Assembly: GCA_913020085.1 (NCBI GenBank)
Contig: CAJVZW010000011.1
Span: 1-44,373, forward strand
DNA length: 44,373 nt
Direction of reading: 5' to 3'
DNA from: an uncultured Pseudomonadota bacterium
GTDB taxonomy: Bacteria; Pseudomonadota; Gammaproteobacteria; Comchoanobacterales; Comchoanobacteraceae
The notes below the pieces were generated by a model that saw nothing but the letters and a program-made list of their open reading frames with translations, was not told the origin of the DNA and did not search any database. A program made the translations under genes and the position numbers. Shown here in pieces: positions 17,051 through 25,707 of this stretch (within the stretch, counting starts at the first letter, position 1; each line of letters begins with the position of its first letter).

Positions 17051-18438
17051 TATCCTTCGATCTCAACCGGTGTAAAATTATCAAATCGAACAAACTGTCC
17101 AAGAAATGCCAGTTTGATTTTTCCGATTGAGCCATTCCTATGTTTTGCAATTATAATTTCAGCAACACCTTTCTCTGGTGTTTCAGGATTATATACCTCA
17201 TCCCTATAGATAAATGCAATCAGATCAGCATCTTGCTCAATGGCACCTGATTCTCTTAAATCACTCATAATCGGACGCTTGTCTTGGCGCTGCTCAAGGC
17301 CCCTATTAAGCTGTGATAATGCTATTACTGGCACCTTGAGCTCTTTTGCAATTTGCTTCAGAAATCTTGAAATCTCGGCAATTTCAAGCGTCCTATTATC
17401 CCTCATTCCAGGGACAGTCATCAGCTGTAGATAATCAACAACTATTAAGCCAAGCTCACCTTGTGTTTGCCGGTATACTCTTCTCGCTCTGGCTCTAAGT
17501 TCAGTTGGGTTAAGGGCAGGCGTATCATCAATATAGATTTTAGCATCAGACAATAAAGATGCCGCAGAGGATAACCTTGGCCAATCATCGTCTGAGATTG
17601 AGCCAGTTCGAAGATCATGCTGGTTAATTCTACCTAAAGAAGATAACATTCTCATCGCGATACTATCATCGGACATCTCTAAACTAAAAATCAATGCCGG
17701 CTTATTCATGGTAATTGCTGCGTACTCAGCCATATTGATACCAAGAACTGTTTTCCCCATTGATGGGCGCCCAGCAACAATAATTAAGTCACTTGGCTGC
17801 AGCCCTGAGGTTAATTTATCAAGGTCTTTAAAACCGGTCGCCAAACCAGTGATTGATCCGTCTTGTTTTGATAGTTCATCAATTCTTGCTGTTGTGGCCG
17901 GTAAAATATCTTGCACTAATTTGGGACCTTTGGCAGCTAAGCGTTGGTCTCTTAATCCAAATATTTCTCGCTCAGCCATGTCCAGTAGTTCATCAGGCCC
18001 TTGATCACCTGGGCGCCTAGCCTGATCAACAACATCTTGGCAAAGCCCGATTAAATGTCTTGAGACAGAGCGATCTTTTACAATTGATAAATAAGCATCG
18101 ATATTTGCAGTACTGGGTGTTGAGTTGGCAAGATCATATAAAAATCCTTCTCCACCTGCCTTTTCAAGCACGCCTGCTTGCTTCAGGGCCTCTGTCACAG
18201 TTAACAAGTCAACCGCTTTATTGTGACGGTTTAGCTCTGTTATCACTGTAAAAATATGCTGGTGTTCAGTGTAAAAGAAATCTTCAGCAATTAGCTGTCC
18301 AGATATCTTGTCCCAGGCTAAATTATCTAGAAGGAGACTGCCAATAAGGGACTGCTCTGCATCCCTAGATTGGAGTAATGCGGACTTCTCAGAATTAGTT
18401 TTCTGTGTCGAATTCACTGTCTGCTTCACCAAGATCAT
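17050..18438 (-). CDS. dnaB: Replicative DNA helicase DnaB
   Basis: DnaB is the hexameric 5'-3' helicase of the replication fork. From ATG 18438 the protein is 462 residues (471 in E. coli). The N-terminal DnaG-interacting helical domain (AEQSLIGSLLLDN) is followed by the RecA-like ATPase domain with the Walker A GRPSMGKT, Walker B LIVVDYLQLM, and the C-terminal block SDLRESGAIEQDAD and FIYRDEVY. The frame is open upstream to 18501, but that would overlap rplI by over 100 bases; ATG 18438, preceded by AAGAAAG, overlaps rplI by 44. A GTG at 18417 is a possible shorter start. Confidence 0.96.
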   Translation of the reverse strand: MILVKQTVNSTQKTNSEKSALLQSRDAEQSLIGSLLLDNLAWDKISGQLIAEDFFYTEHQHIFTVITELNRHNKAVDLLTVTEALKQAGVLEKAGGEGFLYDLANSTPSTANIDAYLSIVKDRSVSRHLIGLCQDVVDQARRPGDQGPDELLDMAEREIFGLRDQRLAAKGPKLVQDILPATTARIDELSKQDGSITGLATGFKDLDKLTSGLQPSDLIIVAGRPSMGKTVLGINMAEYAAITMNKPALIFSLEMSDDSIAMRMLSSLGRINQHDLRTGSISDDDWPRLSSAASLLSDAKIYIDDTPALNPTELRARARRVYRQTQGELGLIVVDYLQLMTVPGMRDNRTLEIAEISRFLKQIAKELKVPVIALSQLNRGLEQRQDKRPIMSDLRESGAIEQDADLIAFIYRDEVYNPETPEKGVAEIIIAKHRNGSIGKIKLAFLGQFVRFDNFTPVEIEG

Positions 18439-18913
18439 CAACACTTTCTTGTGTAGCGTTAGCATCCGCGACGACACGGACGGTAATCTCATCCTGTACA
18501 TCTGCGTGATAAGTAATCAGTACTTTATACTCACCCACTTCCCTGATAGGCCCATCAATAATATTAATCGCTCGCTTCTCTATTTGCTCATAGCCCTTCT
18601 CATCAAGTAAGTGCTTTACTTCCGAAACCCCGATTGATCCATAAAGTCTAGTACCATCAGAAGTTGTCACCTCAATCATAAACTTTTGAGCAGCTAAGCG
18701 CTTCGCCAGCTCTGTTGCAGCTTTACGTCTATCTGCTTCCTTTGCCTCAAGATCTTTTCTTTGGCTTTCGATCACAGATCGATTTTCTTCTGTGACTGGA
18801 AGTGCTTTGTGTTGTGGAACCAAAAAGTTTCTTGCATATCCTGGTTTGACATCAACAACTTCGCCAAATTTACCAAGTCCTAATATCGTTTCTTTTAAAA
18901 TCACTTGTACCAT
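18395..18913 (-). CDS. rplI: 50S ribosomal protein L9
   Basis: L9 binds 23S rRNA near the L1 stalk and helps keep the reading frame. The N-terminal domain (MVQVILKET, LGKFGEVVDVKPGYARNFLVP) is classic, followed by the long connecting helix (about 45-75) and the C-terminal domain. Of two tandem ATGs I use the second (18913), 5 bases from the GAGG ribosome-binding site. At 172 residues it is about 23 longer than E. coli L9; the extra part is an acidic, Ser-containing tail that overlaps the dnaB start region. Confidence 0.96.
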   Translation of the reverse strand: MVQVILKETILGLGKFGEVVDVKPGYARNFLVPQHKALPVTEENRSVIESQRKDLEAKEADRRKAATELAKRLAAQKFMIEVTTSDGTRLYGSIGVSEVKHLLDEKGYEQIEKRAINIIDGPIREVGEYKVLITYHADVQDEITVRVVADANATQESVDDLGEADSEFDTEN

Positions 18914-18955
18914 CATTACCTCGTATTCATAAGTTATTTATCTTCTATAAGCCCA

Positions 18956-19918
18956 TCAACGCATTTGTTGATTAATCGGTGTAAACCACCTTCTTACATT
19001 CATTATGCAGTCAGCGACTGCAACACTGATTACCAGTAACGGGCCTGGAAAGTATAATAACACAAAGCCAATAAAAAGCGCAACGAGAATTGCCTCTGGA
19101 CGCTTGAATTTCTGCTTCTCAAAAAAACACACTGTCAGTGATAGAACGCTCAGATAAATCGGAAGGAACATAACAGAGAACCAAGGCGGGTCAAAGGCCA
19201 ACACGCCAAGAAGAACAAAAAGGTATGCATAAGAAACACGCATATTTGATGCAATCTTTGCATAGTTATTGTAGGCATTATGATACCATGCTGATATACG
19301 GCTCCCCACCCACGTAGAGATACTTAAGTATATCGCGACAAGATACAAAGAAGTAATAACCGCCAAATCAATAACATCTTTTGCAGGCTGACCCATTTTT
19401 TTTAGCAGCGATGGATTAACAGTTATCTGCTCAAGTTGCGGCCCAAGTAAAAATAACCCATCCGAATCCAGTAAAACAAATAACAATAGCGCCATACTGA
19501 CAGAGATCAGCTCAAATGCCCATGATAGATTGAGGCAGCTTCTAAATAGAAAGCCTGATCCTACTGCGGTTGCAAGTTCCCAAATTTGCAGTGATGGCTC
19601 ATTAATTATCTGCCCATATACAGTGTAAAGTAATTCAATGTCTGGGGTAACAGAGTCTGATACTGGCAAAACAAGGGGAGCCATTGGCATAAAAGTTGAT
19701 GTTGCGACAATAGCAATCGATAACAAGCAAAATATTAGTGCAGCAAAAGAAGTAGAGCACTCCACACTAACAATAAAGATAAGAATTAGGTGCAGTGCAA
19801 AAAAATTAACGTAATAATATAGAAGATATAGCAAGAGTGCCAGTAAAGAACACAGCAGTCCGTCGTTCAAAATACTTGAAAAAGTTGACTTTATGGTATC
19901 TGCTGAGTTCCGTTCCAT
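18956..19918 (-). CDS. DUF2232/YybS-like polytopic membrane protein
   Basis: A 320-residue integral membrane protein with about eight hydrophobic segments (roughly 20-45, 47-72, 100-150 in two or three pieces, 185-205, 230-250, 255-272, 282-308). A membrane protein of the DUF2232 type commonly lies between rpsR and rplI in gammaproteobacteria such as Legionella and Pseudomonas, and this one has that exact place, size and topology. Its biochemical role is unknown. The gene starts 12 bases after the S6-S18 stop with AGGG upstream, and ends about 40 bases before rplI. The family call is mainly from synteny. Confidence 0.75.
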   Translation of the reverse strand: MERNSADTIKSTFSSILNDGLLCSLLALLLYLLYYYVNFFALHLILIFIVSVECSTSFAALIFCLLSIAIVATSTFMPMAPLVLPVSDSVTPDIELLYTVYGQIINEPSLQIWELATAVGSGFLFRSCLNLSWAFELISVSMALLLFVLLDSDGLFLLGPQLEQITVNPSLLKKMGQPAKDVIDLAVITSLYLVAIYLSISTWVGSRISAWYHNAYNNYAKIASNMRVSYAYLFVLLGVLAFDPPWFSVMFLPIYLSVLSLTVCFFEKQKFKRPEAILVALFIGFVLLYFPGPLLVISVAVADCIMNVRRWFTPINQQMR

Positions 19919-19930
19919 GGCCGCCCTATT

Positions 19931-20473
19931 CTACTTATGTCGATCACAATATGGCAAAAGCGCTAAATATCTTGCAATCTTGATCGCTCTAGAAACCTTA
20001 CGCTGCTCTTGCGCTGTTCTTCCAGTGGTTCGTGCAGGTATTATTCGACCTGTTTCCATCAGCGATTCCTTCAGTAATCGAAGATTCTTGTAGTTGAATT
20101 TCTCATGGGCATGTGGAATAACCCTTTGTCGCTGTCTCTCAGGCTTATCTTCATCTTCAGGGAAGCGAAATAAAGGTGACTTATCTTTGATGATGTAAGC
20201 GGTTTTCTCTACATAATATCTTAGTATAGCTGTGTTGAACTGAATACCGTGACGGAAATTCTTAATTGCCTCAGCGTCACACTCAACATGGAAGAAGATA
20301 TAATGAGCTTTAAATTTCTTACTAATACTAAAGGCAAGACGAGTTCTCCCCCAATCTTCAGCCCTATGAACGGTACCGTTATCAGAAAAGTTGCTTTTTT
20401 GTCGCTCGATGATCTCTTCAATCTGATCGCTGTGATCCGGGTGGACCAGTAGTACAATTTCATAATAATTCAT
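19931..20473 (-). CDS. rpsF-rpsR: Fused 30S ribosomal proteins S6 and S18 in a single ORF
   Basis: The 180-residue product contains an S6 domain and an S18 domain without an intervening stop. Residues 1-97 are S6 ([12 protein letters not shown], the [15 protein letters not shown] block). Residues 98-118 resemble the S6 tail (KSPLFRF, then charged residues including ERQRQR). Residues 125-180 are S18 ([37 protein letters not shown]). In E. coli S6 and S18 are separate genes with priB between; here priB is absent, as are the first 20 or so S18 residues, including the basic FCRF part. The junction has no in-frame ATG, GTG or TTG, so separate S18 initiation is unlikely. S6 and S18 form a heterodimer on the 30S platform. 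AGGAA lies 6 bases before the ATG. Confidence 0.95.
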   Translation of the reverse strand: MNYYEIVLLVHPDHSDQIEEIIERQKSNFSDNGTVHRAEDWGRTRLAFSISKKFKAHYIFFHVECDAEAIKNFRHGIQFNTAILRYYVEKTAYIIKDKSPLFRFPEDEDKPERQRQRVIPHAHEKFNYKNLRLLKESLMETGRIIPARTTGRTAQEQRKVSRAIKIARYLALLPYCDRHK

Positions 20474-20560
20474 AATGTATTCCTGTGGTTACGTTGTTTA
20501 ATTACAAGTAGCTGATAATTCTCAGCAGGGACCCCCATAATGACATATTTAGCAAAATAA

Positions 20561-21310
20561 TCAAGCCTTTTGTCGCCCATATGCTAATAATATCCCAGTA
20601 GCAACAGAAACGTTTAAGCTAGGAAAATCAGGCTCTGTAGGTAATCTTATCTGTAAATCACTGCGTTTGAGAACACTGGCCGATATTCCTTTGTGTTCAT
20701 TGCCAACAACCCAAGCAACTGGCGTGGGAACTTGCTGGGAACTCAGCTCCATTGAGGCGTGCTCTGATGATGCAACAACCCAGAAGCCCTCTTTTTGTAC
20801 CACTTGTACTGCCTGGTTGATATTGGCCATTACAATTTTAACATGCGCCAGGGCACCAGCAGCAACTTTGGCAACCGTAGAATTAATTGGACACGCAGAG
20901 AACTTCGGCATTACGATTACCTTGACGCCAAAAGCACAGGCGCTTCTAATGCATGCTCCCACATTGTGAGGGTCTTGCAGGTGATCAAGCAATAAACATT
21001 GAGTTGACCCGGGTAACAAATGTGGCAAATCACTTGATGAGAATGTAGGCATTAGTACTTTTGCGACCCAGCCTTGGGCTTGAGAGTCACCTGCAACAGA
21101 CTGTTTGAGTTCAAGGGTCATCTTCGCAATCGGAGTCGATTTTCCGAGGGACTTGCGAAGAAAATCTAAATTTTTATCATTATACTTTCGCTCATCCAAC
21201 CAAACCTTCTCTACTTTGTAGCCTGAGGACTTTTGCTTAATAAAAGCATCCACCGTGTGTTTCCCATAAATATGGAGTGATATATGATTTGACAAGAACC
21301 CGAAACCCAT
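20561..21310 (-). CDS. rlmB: 23S rRNA 2'-O-ribose methyltransferase RlmB (SpoU/TrmH family)
   Basis: RlmB methylates G2251 in the 23S rRNA P-loop. The 249-residue protein has an N-terminal substrate-binding domain (IYGKHTV near 14-20) and a SPOUT knot domain with motif 1 DPHNVGACIRSA, motif 2 VVGNEHKGIS and motif 3 PSLNVSVATGILLAYGR, in order. The start is taken at ATG 21310, which puts IYG 13 residues in, several more than in E. coli; a TTG at 21295 is the alternative. RlmB directly precedes rpsF in many gammaproteobacteria. A TrmH-type tRNA enzyme cannot be formally excluded, but synteny and the N-terminal domain favour RlmB. Confidence 0.93.
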   Translation of the reverse strand: MGFGFLSNHISLHIYGKHTVDAFIKQKSSGYKVEKVWLDERKYNDKNLDFLRKSLGKSTPIAKMTLELKQSVAGDSQAQGWVAKVLMPTFSSSDLPHLLPGSTQCLLLDHLQDPHNVGACIRSACAFGVKVIVMPKFSACPINSTVAKVAAGALAHVKIVMANINQAVQVVQKEGFWVVASSEHASMELSSQQVPTPVAWVVGNEHKGISASVLKRSDLQIRLPTEPDFPSLNVSVATGILLAYGRQKA

Positions 21311-21357
21311 TCAAAATGACACTATATCACCAATCGCTAGCGCAAGGATAGTACTAT

Positions 21358-22050
21358 ATGAACGTGTTATATCTCAAATTGACAATTTGTCTACTTCTGC
21401 TAGTTTCCCCGACTTACGCCAAGACTTATACTGTATTTGGAAAGGCCTATACTGAGCTTGAGTCAGCAGAACACTTTTCTGAAGAAGGCATGGCATCATG
21501 GTACGGTGAGCAATTCCACGGCAATGTTACTGCATCAGGTGAAGTCTATGATATGAATAAAATATCATTGGCACATAAAACTCTCCCATTAGGCACATGG
21601 GTTGAAGTCACCAACCTTGAAAATAACCGAAAAATCATCGCAAGGGTTAATGATCGTGGCCCGTTTGCCAAGGAGCGAATTGCTGACCTGTCTTTCGCAG
21701 CAGCACGCAAGCTCTTAATGCTAAAAAATGGCACAGCAAAAATACGAATCAGAGTTGTAAAATCTCCCAACATCATCAAAAAAGCAGTATCTGCTGACCC
21801 ACACAACCACCCGAGTGAACAGCCAATAACGCTACAGCTAGGAACATTCCGGCAAATTGAAAATGTCACCCACCTAAGAAACTCGCTTCAAAATCTCACC
21901 AAATCACTGACTAAATCACGCTGGTATATTCTCAAATACGGCCCCAGTTTCCGGCTGATTGTAATGTCTCCTACAGATGAAATTAACTCCCTGAAGAATA
22001 TACTAAAATCTAACAACATGGCGTTCATTCAACTAAAAGCTAGCGTTTAG
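21358..22050 (+). CDS. rlpA: RlpA-type septal ring lytic transglycosylase with SPOR domain
   Basis: RlpA cleaves naked glycan strands at the septum. A signal peptide (about 1-21, cleavage after T-Y-A) directs export; no lipobox cysteine is present, so it would be a soluble periplasmic form rather than the usual lipoprotein. The double-psi beta-barrel domain (about 42-140) holds GMASWYG, the conserved HKTLPLGTWVEVTN and the VNDRGPF motif with the catalytic Asp. A SPOR peptidoglycan-binding domain follows (about 158-229, QLGTFRQIEN and FRLIVMSP). It begins 47 bases from the divergent rlmB gene and leads the envelope gene group. Confidence 0.93.
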   Translation: MNVLYLKLTICLLLLVSPTYAKTYTVFGKAYTELESAEHFSEEGMASWYGEQFHGNVTASGEVYDMNKISLAHKTLPLGTWVEVTNLENNRKIIARVNDRGPFAKERIADLSFAAARKLLMLKNGTAKIRIRVVKSPNIIKKAVSADPHNHPSEQPITLQLGTFRQIENVTHLRNSLQNLTKSLTKSRWYILKYGPSFRLIVMSPTDEINSLKNILKSNNMAFIQLKASV

Positions 22051-22094
22051 GTCAGAATTCCCCTAGAATATCCACAACAATTGATGGGATATAC

Positions 22095-23267
22095 ATGCGC
22101 ACTTACTACCTAGCAATTTTATTGGCTGCGAAAACAGCTCTCGCCTTTGTACAATTCCCTACAGAACTCAAGCAACACTATTTAATCCCTCACAACCAAG
22201 GGTTATCCGCAAAAAGCTACCTACTTATCGATGCTGATACAATGACAATTCTTGATGCCCATAATGCTGATGAGAAGATGCCCCCGGCAAGTCTAACTAA
22301 AATGATGTCAGCTCAAATTGTTGTTGAAAGCCTTAACCACGGGAGCGCTAAACTGGATGACCTGGTCAAAGTATCTGAAAATGCCTCCAAAACTGTCGGC
22401 TCTCGAATGTTTCTGGAGGCAAATAGTAGTGTGCCACTGAGCGAGCTTCTTAAAGGAGCTATTGTTGCATCCGGCAATGATGCAACCATCGCATTAGCAG
22501 AATATATCTCCGGCACTGAATCACAATTTGTTGATATTATGAATCGCAAAGCATCAGAATACGGGCTTACAGACACTCACTTTGTCACTGCCACTGGCCT
22601 TCCCGACCCTGAGCATTACTCAACTGCAACCGATATGGCAAAATTAGGTCTGGTCACTCTTAATAGCAATTCTGATATCTATAAAATATACAGCGAGAAA
22701 TGGTATACCTACAACAAGATCAAGCAGAGCAACCGCAATCGTTTGCTGTGGAAAGACACTTCTGTTGATGGTATAAAATCAGGGCATACAACCGCAGCAG
22801 GATATTGTCTGGTTGGCGCGGCAAAGCGGGGAGACATGCGATTAATCAGCGTCGTGCTTGGAACACCTAACAGCTCTAGTAGAGATCATGATTCACAGCG
22901 ATTAATTGATTATGGCTTCCGATTCTTTGAAGACATTATCTTGTTTGAAAAAGACGCCATTGTAAAGCATGTTCCAGTTCGTTACGGGGAAAAATCAGAA
23001 GCGTTCTTAACAACTAATAACCAGGTTAGAATCACAATCCCTCGTGGCGCCTCATCTCAAATTGAAACCAAAATTATTTTAAACGATGAGAATATTAAGG
23101 CTCCAGTAGACCCAAGCACACCGATTGGTCACCTTGAAATCTTTTTACACGGGCAAAAACTCAATCATATTGAGCTATTCCCAAAAGAAAAAATCGACAA
23201 AGCCAGTTGGTTTAAACGGCAGTGGCAATGGGCTACTTATCTTGTAGATAGCTGGATCAATGTATGA
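22095..23267 (+). CDS. dacA: D-alanyl-D-alanine carboxypeptidase (PBP5/6 family)
   Basis: This enzyme removes the terminal D-Ala from peptidoglycan pentapeptides and is anchored at the inner membrane. A signal peptide covers about residues 1-19. The three penicillin-binding motifs are present: S66-L-T-K69, S126-G-N128, and K-S-G-H in IKSGHTTAAGY near 229. A C-terminal beta domain and an amphipathic terminal helix rich in Trp and Lys (WFKRQWQWATYLVDSWI) follow, the usual membrane anchor of PBP5. At 390 residues it has normal length. The stop overlaps the next start by 4 bases (ATGA). Confidence 0.96.
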   Translation: MRTYYLAILLAAKTALAFVQFPTELKQHYLIPHNQGLSAKSYLLIDADTMTILDAHNADEKMPPASLTKMMSAQIVVESLNHGSAKLDDLVKVSENASKTVGSRMFLEANSSVPLSELLKGAIVASGNDATIALAEYISGTESQFVDIMNRKASEYGLTDTHFVTATGLPDPEHYSTATDMAKLGLVTLNSNSDIYKIYSEKWYTYNKIKQSNRNRLLWKDTSVDGIKSGHTTAAGYCLVGAAKRGDMRLISVVLGTPNSSSRDHDSQRLIDYGFRFFEDIILFEKDAIVKHVPVRYGEKSEAFLTTNNQVRITIPRGASSQIETKIILNDENIKAPVDPSTPIGHLEIFLHGQKLNHIELFPKEKIDKASWFKRQWQWATYLVDSWINV

Positions 23268-24118
23268 AAACAATCTACCTAAACGGTCGCTACTTGAGGC
23301 CAGAACAGGCTAATATCTCAGTTTATGACAGAGGCTTTTTGTTTGGCGATTCTGTTTATGAAGTTATTGCAAGAATTAACGGCCAATTTTTGGATCTAGA
23401 AGATCATATGAAACGGCTATATAACAGCCTGCAGGCACTGAAAATACCAGATCCCCAAATCAATATTGAAAATATGCTCAGCGAGCTGACCAGACGCAAT
23501 GGGATGTCTGAAAAAGATGGCCTAATCTATCTCCACATCTCGCGCGGTGAATCAAAACCTCGAAGTCATGCTTTTACTAAAAGCTCTCCAACGGTATTTT
23601 GTGATATCAACTTGGCTAATTTTCCTAAATATGATCGATTCAGTCGTTTCAAAGTCATCACACATCCAGACCATCGTTGGTCTCAATGCCATATCAAATC
23701 AACAAATCTGATACCGAATACTGTAGCTTATAACCAAGCACTCGAAAATGATGCTGTTGAGGCAATATTACACCGAGATGGCCAGATTGTTGAAGGCAGT
23801 AAATCAAATGTCTTTATTGTAAAAAATAATATTGTTATGACTCCGCCTTTGAGAAACTACATGTTAGGCGGAACTGTGCGTAAGCGCACTTTACAATTGC
23901 TTCACCAGCTCAAAATCCCCCATCACGAGTCAAATATTTCGGTAGACGAGCTTCTTAAGGCTGACGAAGTATGGATCACTAGTACAAGCCGTCTAATAAA
24001 TCCTATTACGCAAATCGATGATCATATCCTTACTCGTGAGAACTTCGGATTCATTTGGCAGCGTGTCTCTGACGCTTTTCATAAACAACTTAAGCAGACC
24101 AGTACAAGTCATGTCTAA
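23264..24118 (+). CDS. dat: Class IV PLP aminotransferase, probably D-amino acid transaminase
   Basis: The 284-residue protein has the fold-type IV signature: YLNGRYL and YDRGFLFGDSVYEV at the N-terminus, the PLP-binding lysine in the HIKSTNLIPNTVA block (about residue 144), EGSKSNVFIV, and the phosphate-binding GGTVRKRTLQL. D-amino acid transaminases make D-Glu and interconvert D-amino acids for the cell wall; this gene follows dacA, as in many gammaproteobacteria where dacA-dat-lipB-lipA cluster. A branched-chain aminotransferase (IlvE) or aminodeoxychorismate lyase is less likely given context and the YDRGFLFGD motif. Overlaps both neighbours (4 and 8 bases). Confidence 0.85.
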   Translation: MKTIYLNGRYLRPEQANISVYDRGFLFGDSVYEVIARINGQFLDLEDHMKRLYNSLQALKIPDPQINIENMLSELTRRNGMSEKDGLIYLHISRGESKPRSHAFTKSSPTVFCDINLANFPKYDRFSRFKVITHPDHRWSQCHIKSTNLIPNTVAYNQALENDAVEAILHRDGQIVEGSKSNVFIVKNNIVMTPPLRNYMLGGTVRKRTLQLLHQLKIPHHESNISVDELLKADEVWITSTSRLINPITQIDDHILTRENFGFIWQRVSDAFHKQLKQTSTSHV

Positions 24119-24785
24119 CCAAGTTGCTGTGAAAATACTAGGGGTTACAGACTATAAAGAAGCGCTTACTGCAATGCAGTCTCATAATCATGACCCAACT
24201 TCACCTGATGAAATTTGGATTACCGAGCACCTTCCTGTCTTCACCCTAGGACAAAGCGCCGAACCACCTGCTGATATGAAAATCGCAGACATACCAGTGA
24301 TCCGAACAGATCGCGGTGGTCAGATTACTTACCATGGCCCAGGACAGCTGATAATATATCCGCTTATTAATCTAAAAAGAAACCAGCTAATGCCACTTGA
24401 TATGGTCAGTATATTAGAAAAAGTAGCCATTGAATGGCTCAAAGAATTTGGCATAGACGGTGTTGCTGATTCAAAAAATCGAGGCATTTACGTTAATGGA
24501 AAAAAAATTGCGTCCATCGGCATCCGGATCAAAAATGGCCGCAGCTACCACGGCATCGCAATCAATTTACAAATGGATCTTTCTCCGTTTGAGTCGATAG
24601 ACCCCTGCGGCATAAAGGGGATGGAAATGGCTCAAACATATGATATAATAGGCAAAAATATCGGTATAAATGAGATAAAAACGATTGTTTTAAAATTGGC
24701 AGATAGGCTCCATATGGATATTAATCAAATGATTTGGGTAAGTGATAATGACAGAAGTATTACAAAAAACAAAATTACGTGGTGA
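24111..24785 (+). CDS. lipB: Octanoyl-[ACP]:protein N-octanoyltransferase LipB
   Basis: LipB moves octanoate from acyl carrier protein to lipoyl domains of pyruvate and 2-oxoglutarate dehydrogenases. From ATG 24111 the protein is 224 residues, a normal length. Motifs: [15 protein letters not shown] (about 65-79), the lysine of GKKIASIGI (K132) and the acyl-accepting cysteine C166 in DPCGIKGM. The frame is open further upstream to 24018, but that would run nearly 100 bases into dat, and the product would gain a non-homologous leader. The ybeD gene that often separates dat from lipB is absent. Confidence 0.96.
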   Translation: MSNQVAVKILGVTDYKEALTAMQSHNHDPTSPDEIWITEHLPVFTLGQSAEPPADMKIADIPVIRTDRGGQITYHGPGQLIIYPLINLKRNQLMPLDMVSILEKVAIEWLKEFGIDGVADSKNRGIYVNGKKIASIGIRIKNGRSYHGIAINLQMDLSPFESIDPCGIKGMEMAQTYDIIGKNIGINEIKTIVLKLADRLHMDINQMIWVSDNDRSITKNKITW

Positions 24786-25707
24786 GAAGAAATTTGCAAG
24801 GGCTCGAATACCTATTGTTGCCCTTGAAAATGACCCTCAACTAGCAAAACCGCGCTGGATTAAAACGACCTTACATCCAAAACAGATTGAAAAGGTACAG
24901 CAGCTGAAATCTCAGCTAAGAGATAGAAAACTCCATACAGTGTGTGAGGAAGCAGCGTGCCCAAATCTCAATGAATGTTTCTCTCATGGTACTGCCACTT
25001 TTATGATATTAGGTGATATATGTACAAGGCGCTGTGCATTTTGTGATGTTGCCCATGGTCGGCCGTTCAAACCAGACCCTGATGAGCCAAAAAATCTGGC
25101 GCAATCTGTCAAACAAATGCAGCTTAAATATGTTGTGATCACCTCAGTCGATCGAGATGACTTATTAGATGGTGGTGCGTCACATTTCGTATCCTGTATC
25201 GAGGAGGTAAGAGCAATATCACCTTCAACAAAGATTGAAATATTGGTGCCAGACTTTCGTTCAAGACAAGAAAAAGCGCTTGACATTCTTGCAGCCTCAC
25301 CATCTGATGTGTTTAATCATAATGTTGAGACCTCCCCAAAGCTCTATCACTTTGCTAGGATCGGCGCAAATTATCAAGCATCACTTGACCTTTTAAAAGC
25401 TCATAAAGAGCGCTTTCCCGATGTGAAAACAAAATCTGGCCTAATGGTAGGACTGGGTGAAACAGATGCGGATGTTATCCAGGTGCTTGAAGATCTTAAA
25501 AAGCATGATGTAGACATGATTACCATCGGCCAATACCTTCAGCCAAGTAAACATCACCTACCAGTGAGACGCTATGTCCACCCAGAACAATTTGAAGCAT
25601 ATCGTAAAGCAGCATATGATTTAGGATTTTCACATGTTGCCAGTGGACCAATGGTTAGATCATCCTATCATGCGGACCTCCAAGCAAAAGGAGAAAATGT
25701 CTCATGA
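24748..25707 (+). CDS. lipA: Lipoyl synthase LipA (radical SAM)
   Basis: LipA inserts two sulfur atoms into the octanoyl chain made available by LipB. The auxiliary cluster cysteines are C66, C71 and C77 (CEEAAC, NEC), and the radical SAM cysteines C92, C96 and C99 (CTRRCAFC). The C-terminal [11 protein letters not shown] includes the RSSY serine that ligates the auxiliary cluster. I start at ATG 24748; a GTG two codons upstream is possible. The gene overlaps lipB by 38 bases. About 319 residues, normal for the family. Confidence 0.97.
   Translation: MTEVLQKTKLRGEKKFARARIPIVALENDPQLAKPRWIKTTLHPKQIEKVQQLKSQLRDRKLHTVCEEAACPNLNECFSHGTATFMILGDICTRRCAFCDVAHGRPFKPDPDEPKNLAQSVKQMQLKYVVITSVDRDDLLDGGASHFVSCIEEVRAISPSTKIEILVPDFRSRQEKALDILAASPSDVFNHNVETSPKLYHFARIGANYQASLDLLKAHKERFPDVKTKSGLMVGLGETDADVIQVLEDLKKHDVDMITIGQYLQPSKHHLPVRRYVHPEQFEAYRKAAYDLGFSHVASGPMVRSSYHADLQAKGENVS

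Noticed and set aside
19931-20473. That the S6-S18 fusion is a visible frameshift join
   Set aside because: Reading the minus strand across the junction gives one continuous frame with recognisable S6 tail and S18 start; no repeated base run or stop lies in the linker. Raw-read checking would still be useful.
20511-20526. Hairpin GCTGA/TCAGC in the leader of the S6-S18 gene as an S6:S18 operator
   Set aside because: The stem has only 5 pairs and a 6-base loop, and I could not see the CCG bulge typical of the S6:S18 leader motif. Covariation in relatives would be needed.
24018-24110. N-terminal extension of LipB
   Set aside because: The upstream codons overlap dat by nearly 100 bases and match no LipB sequence; ATG 24111 gives the family start.
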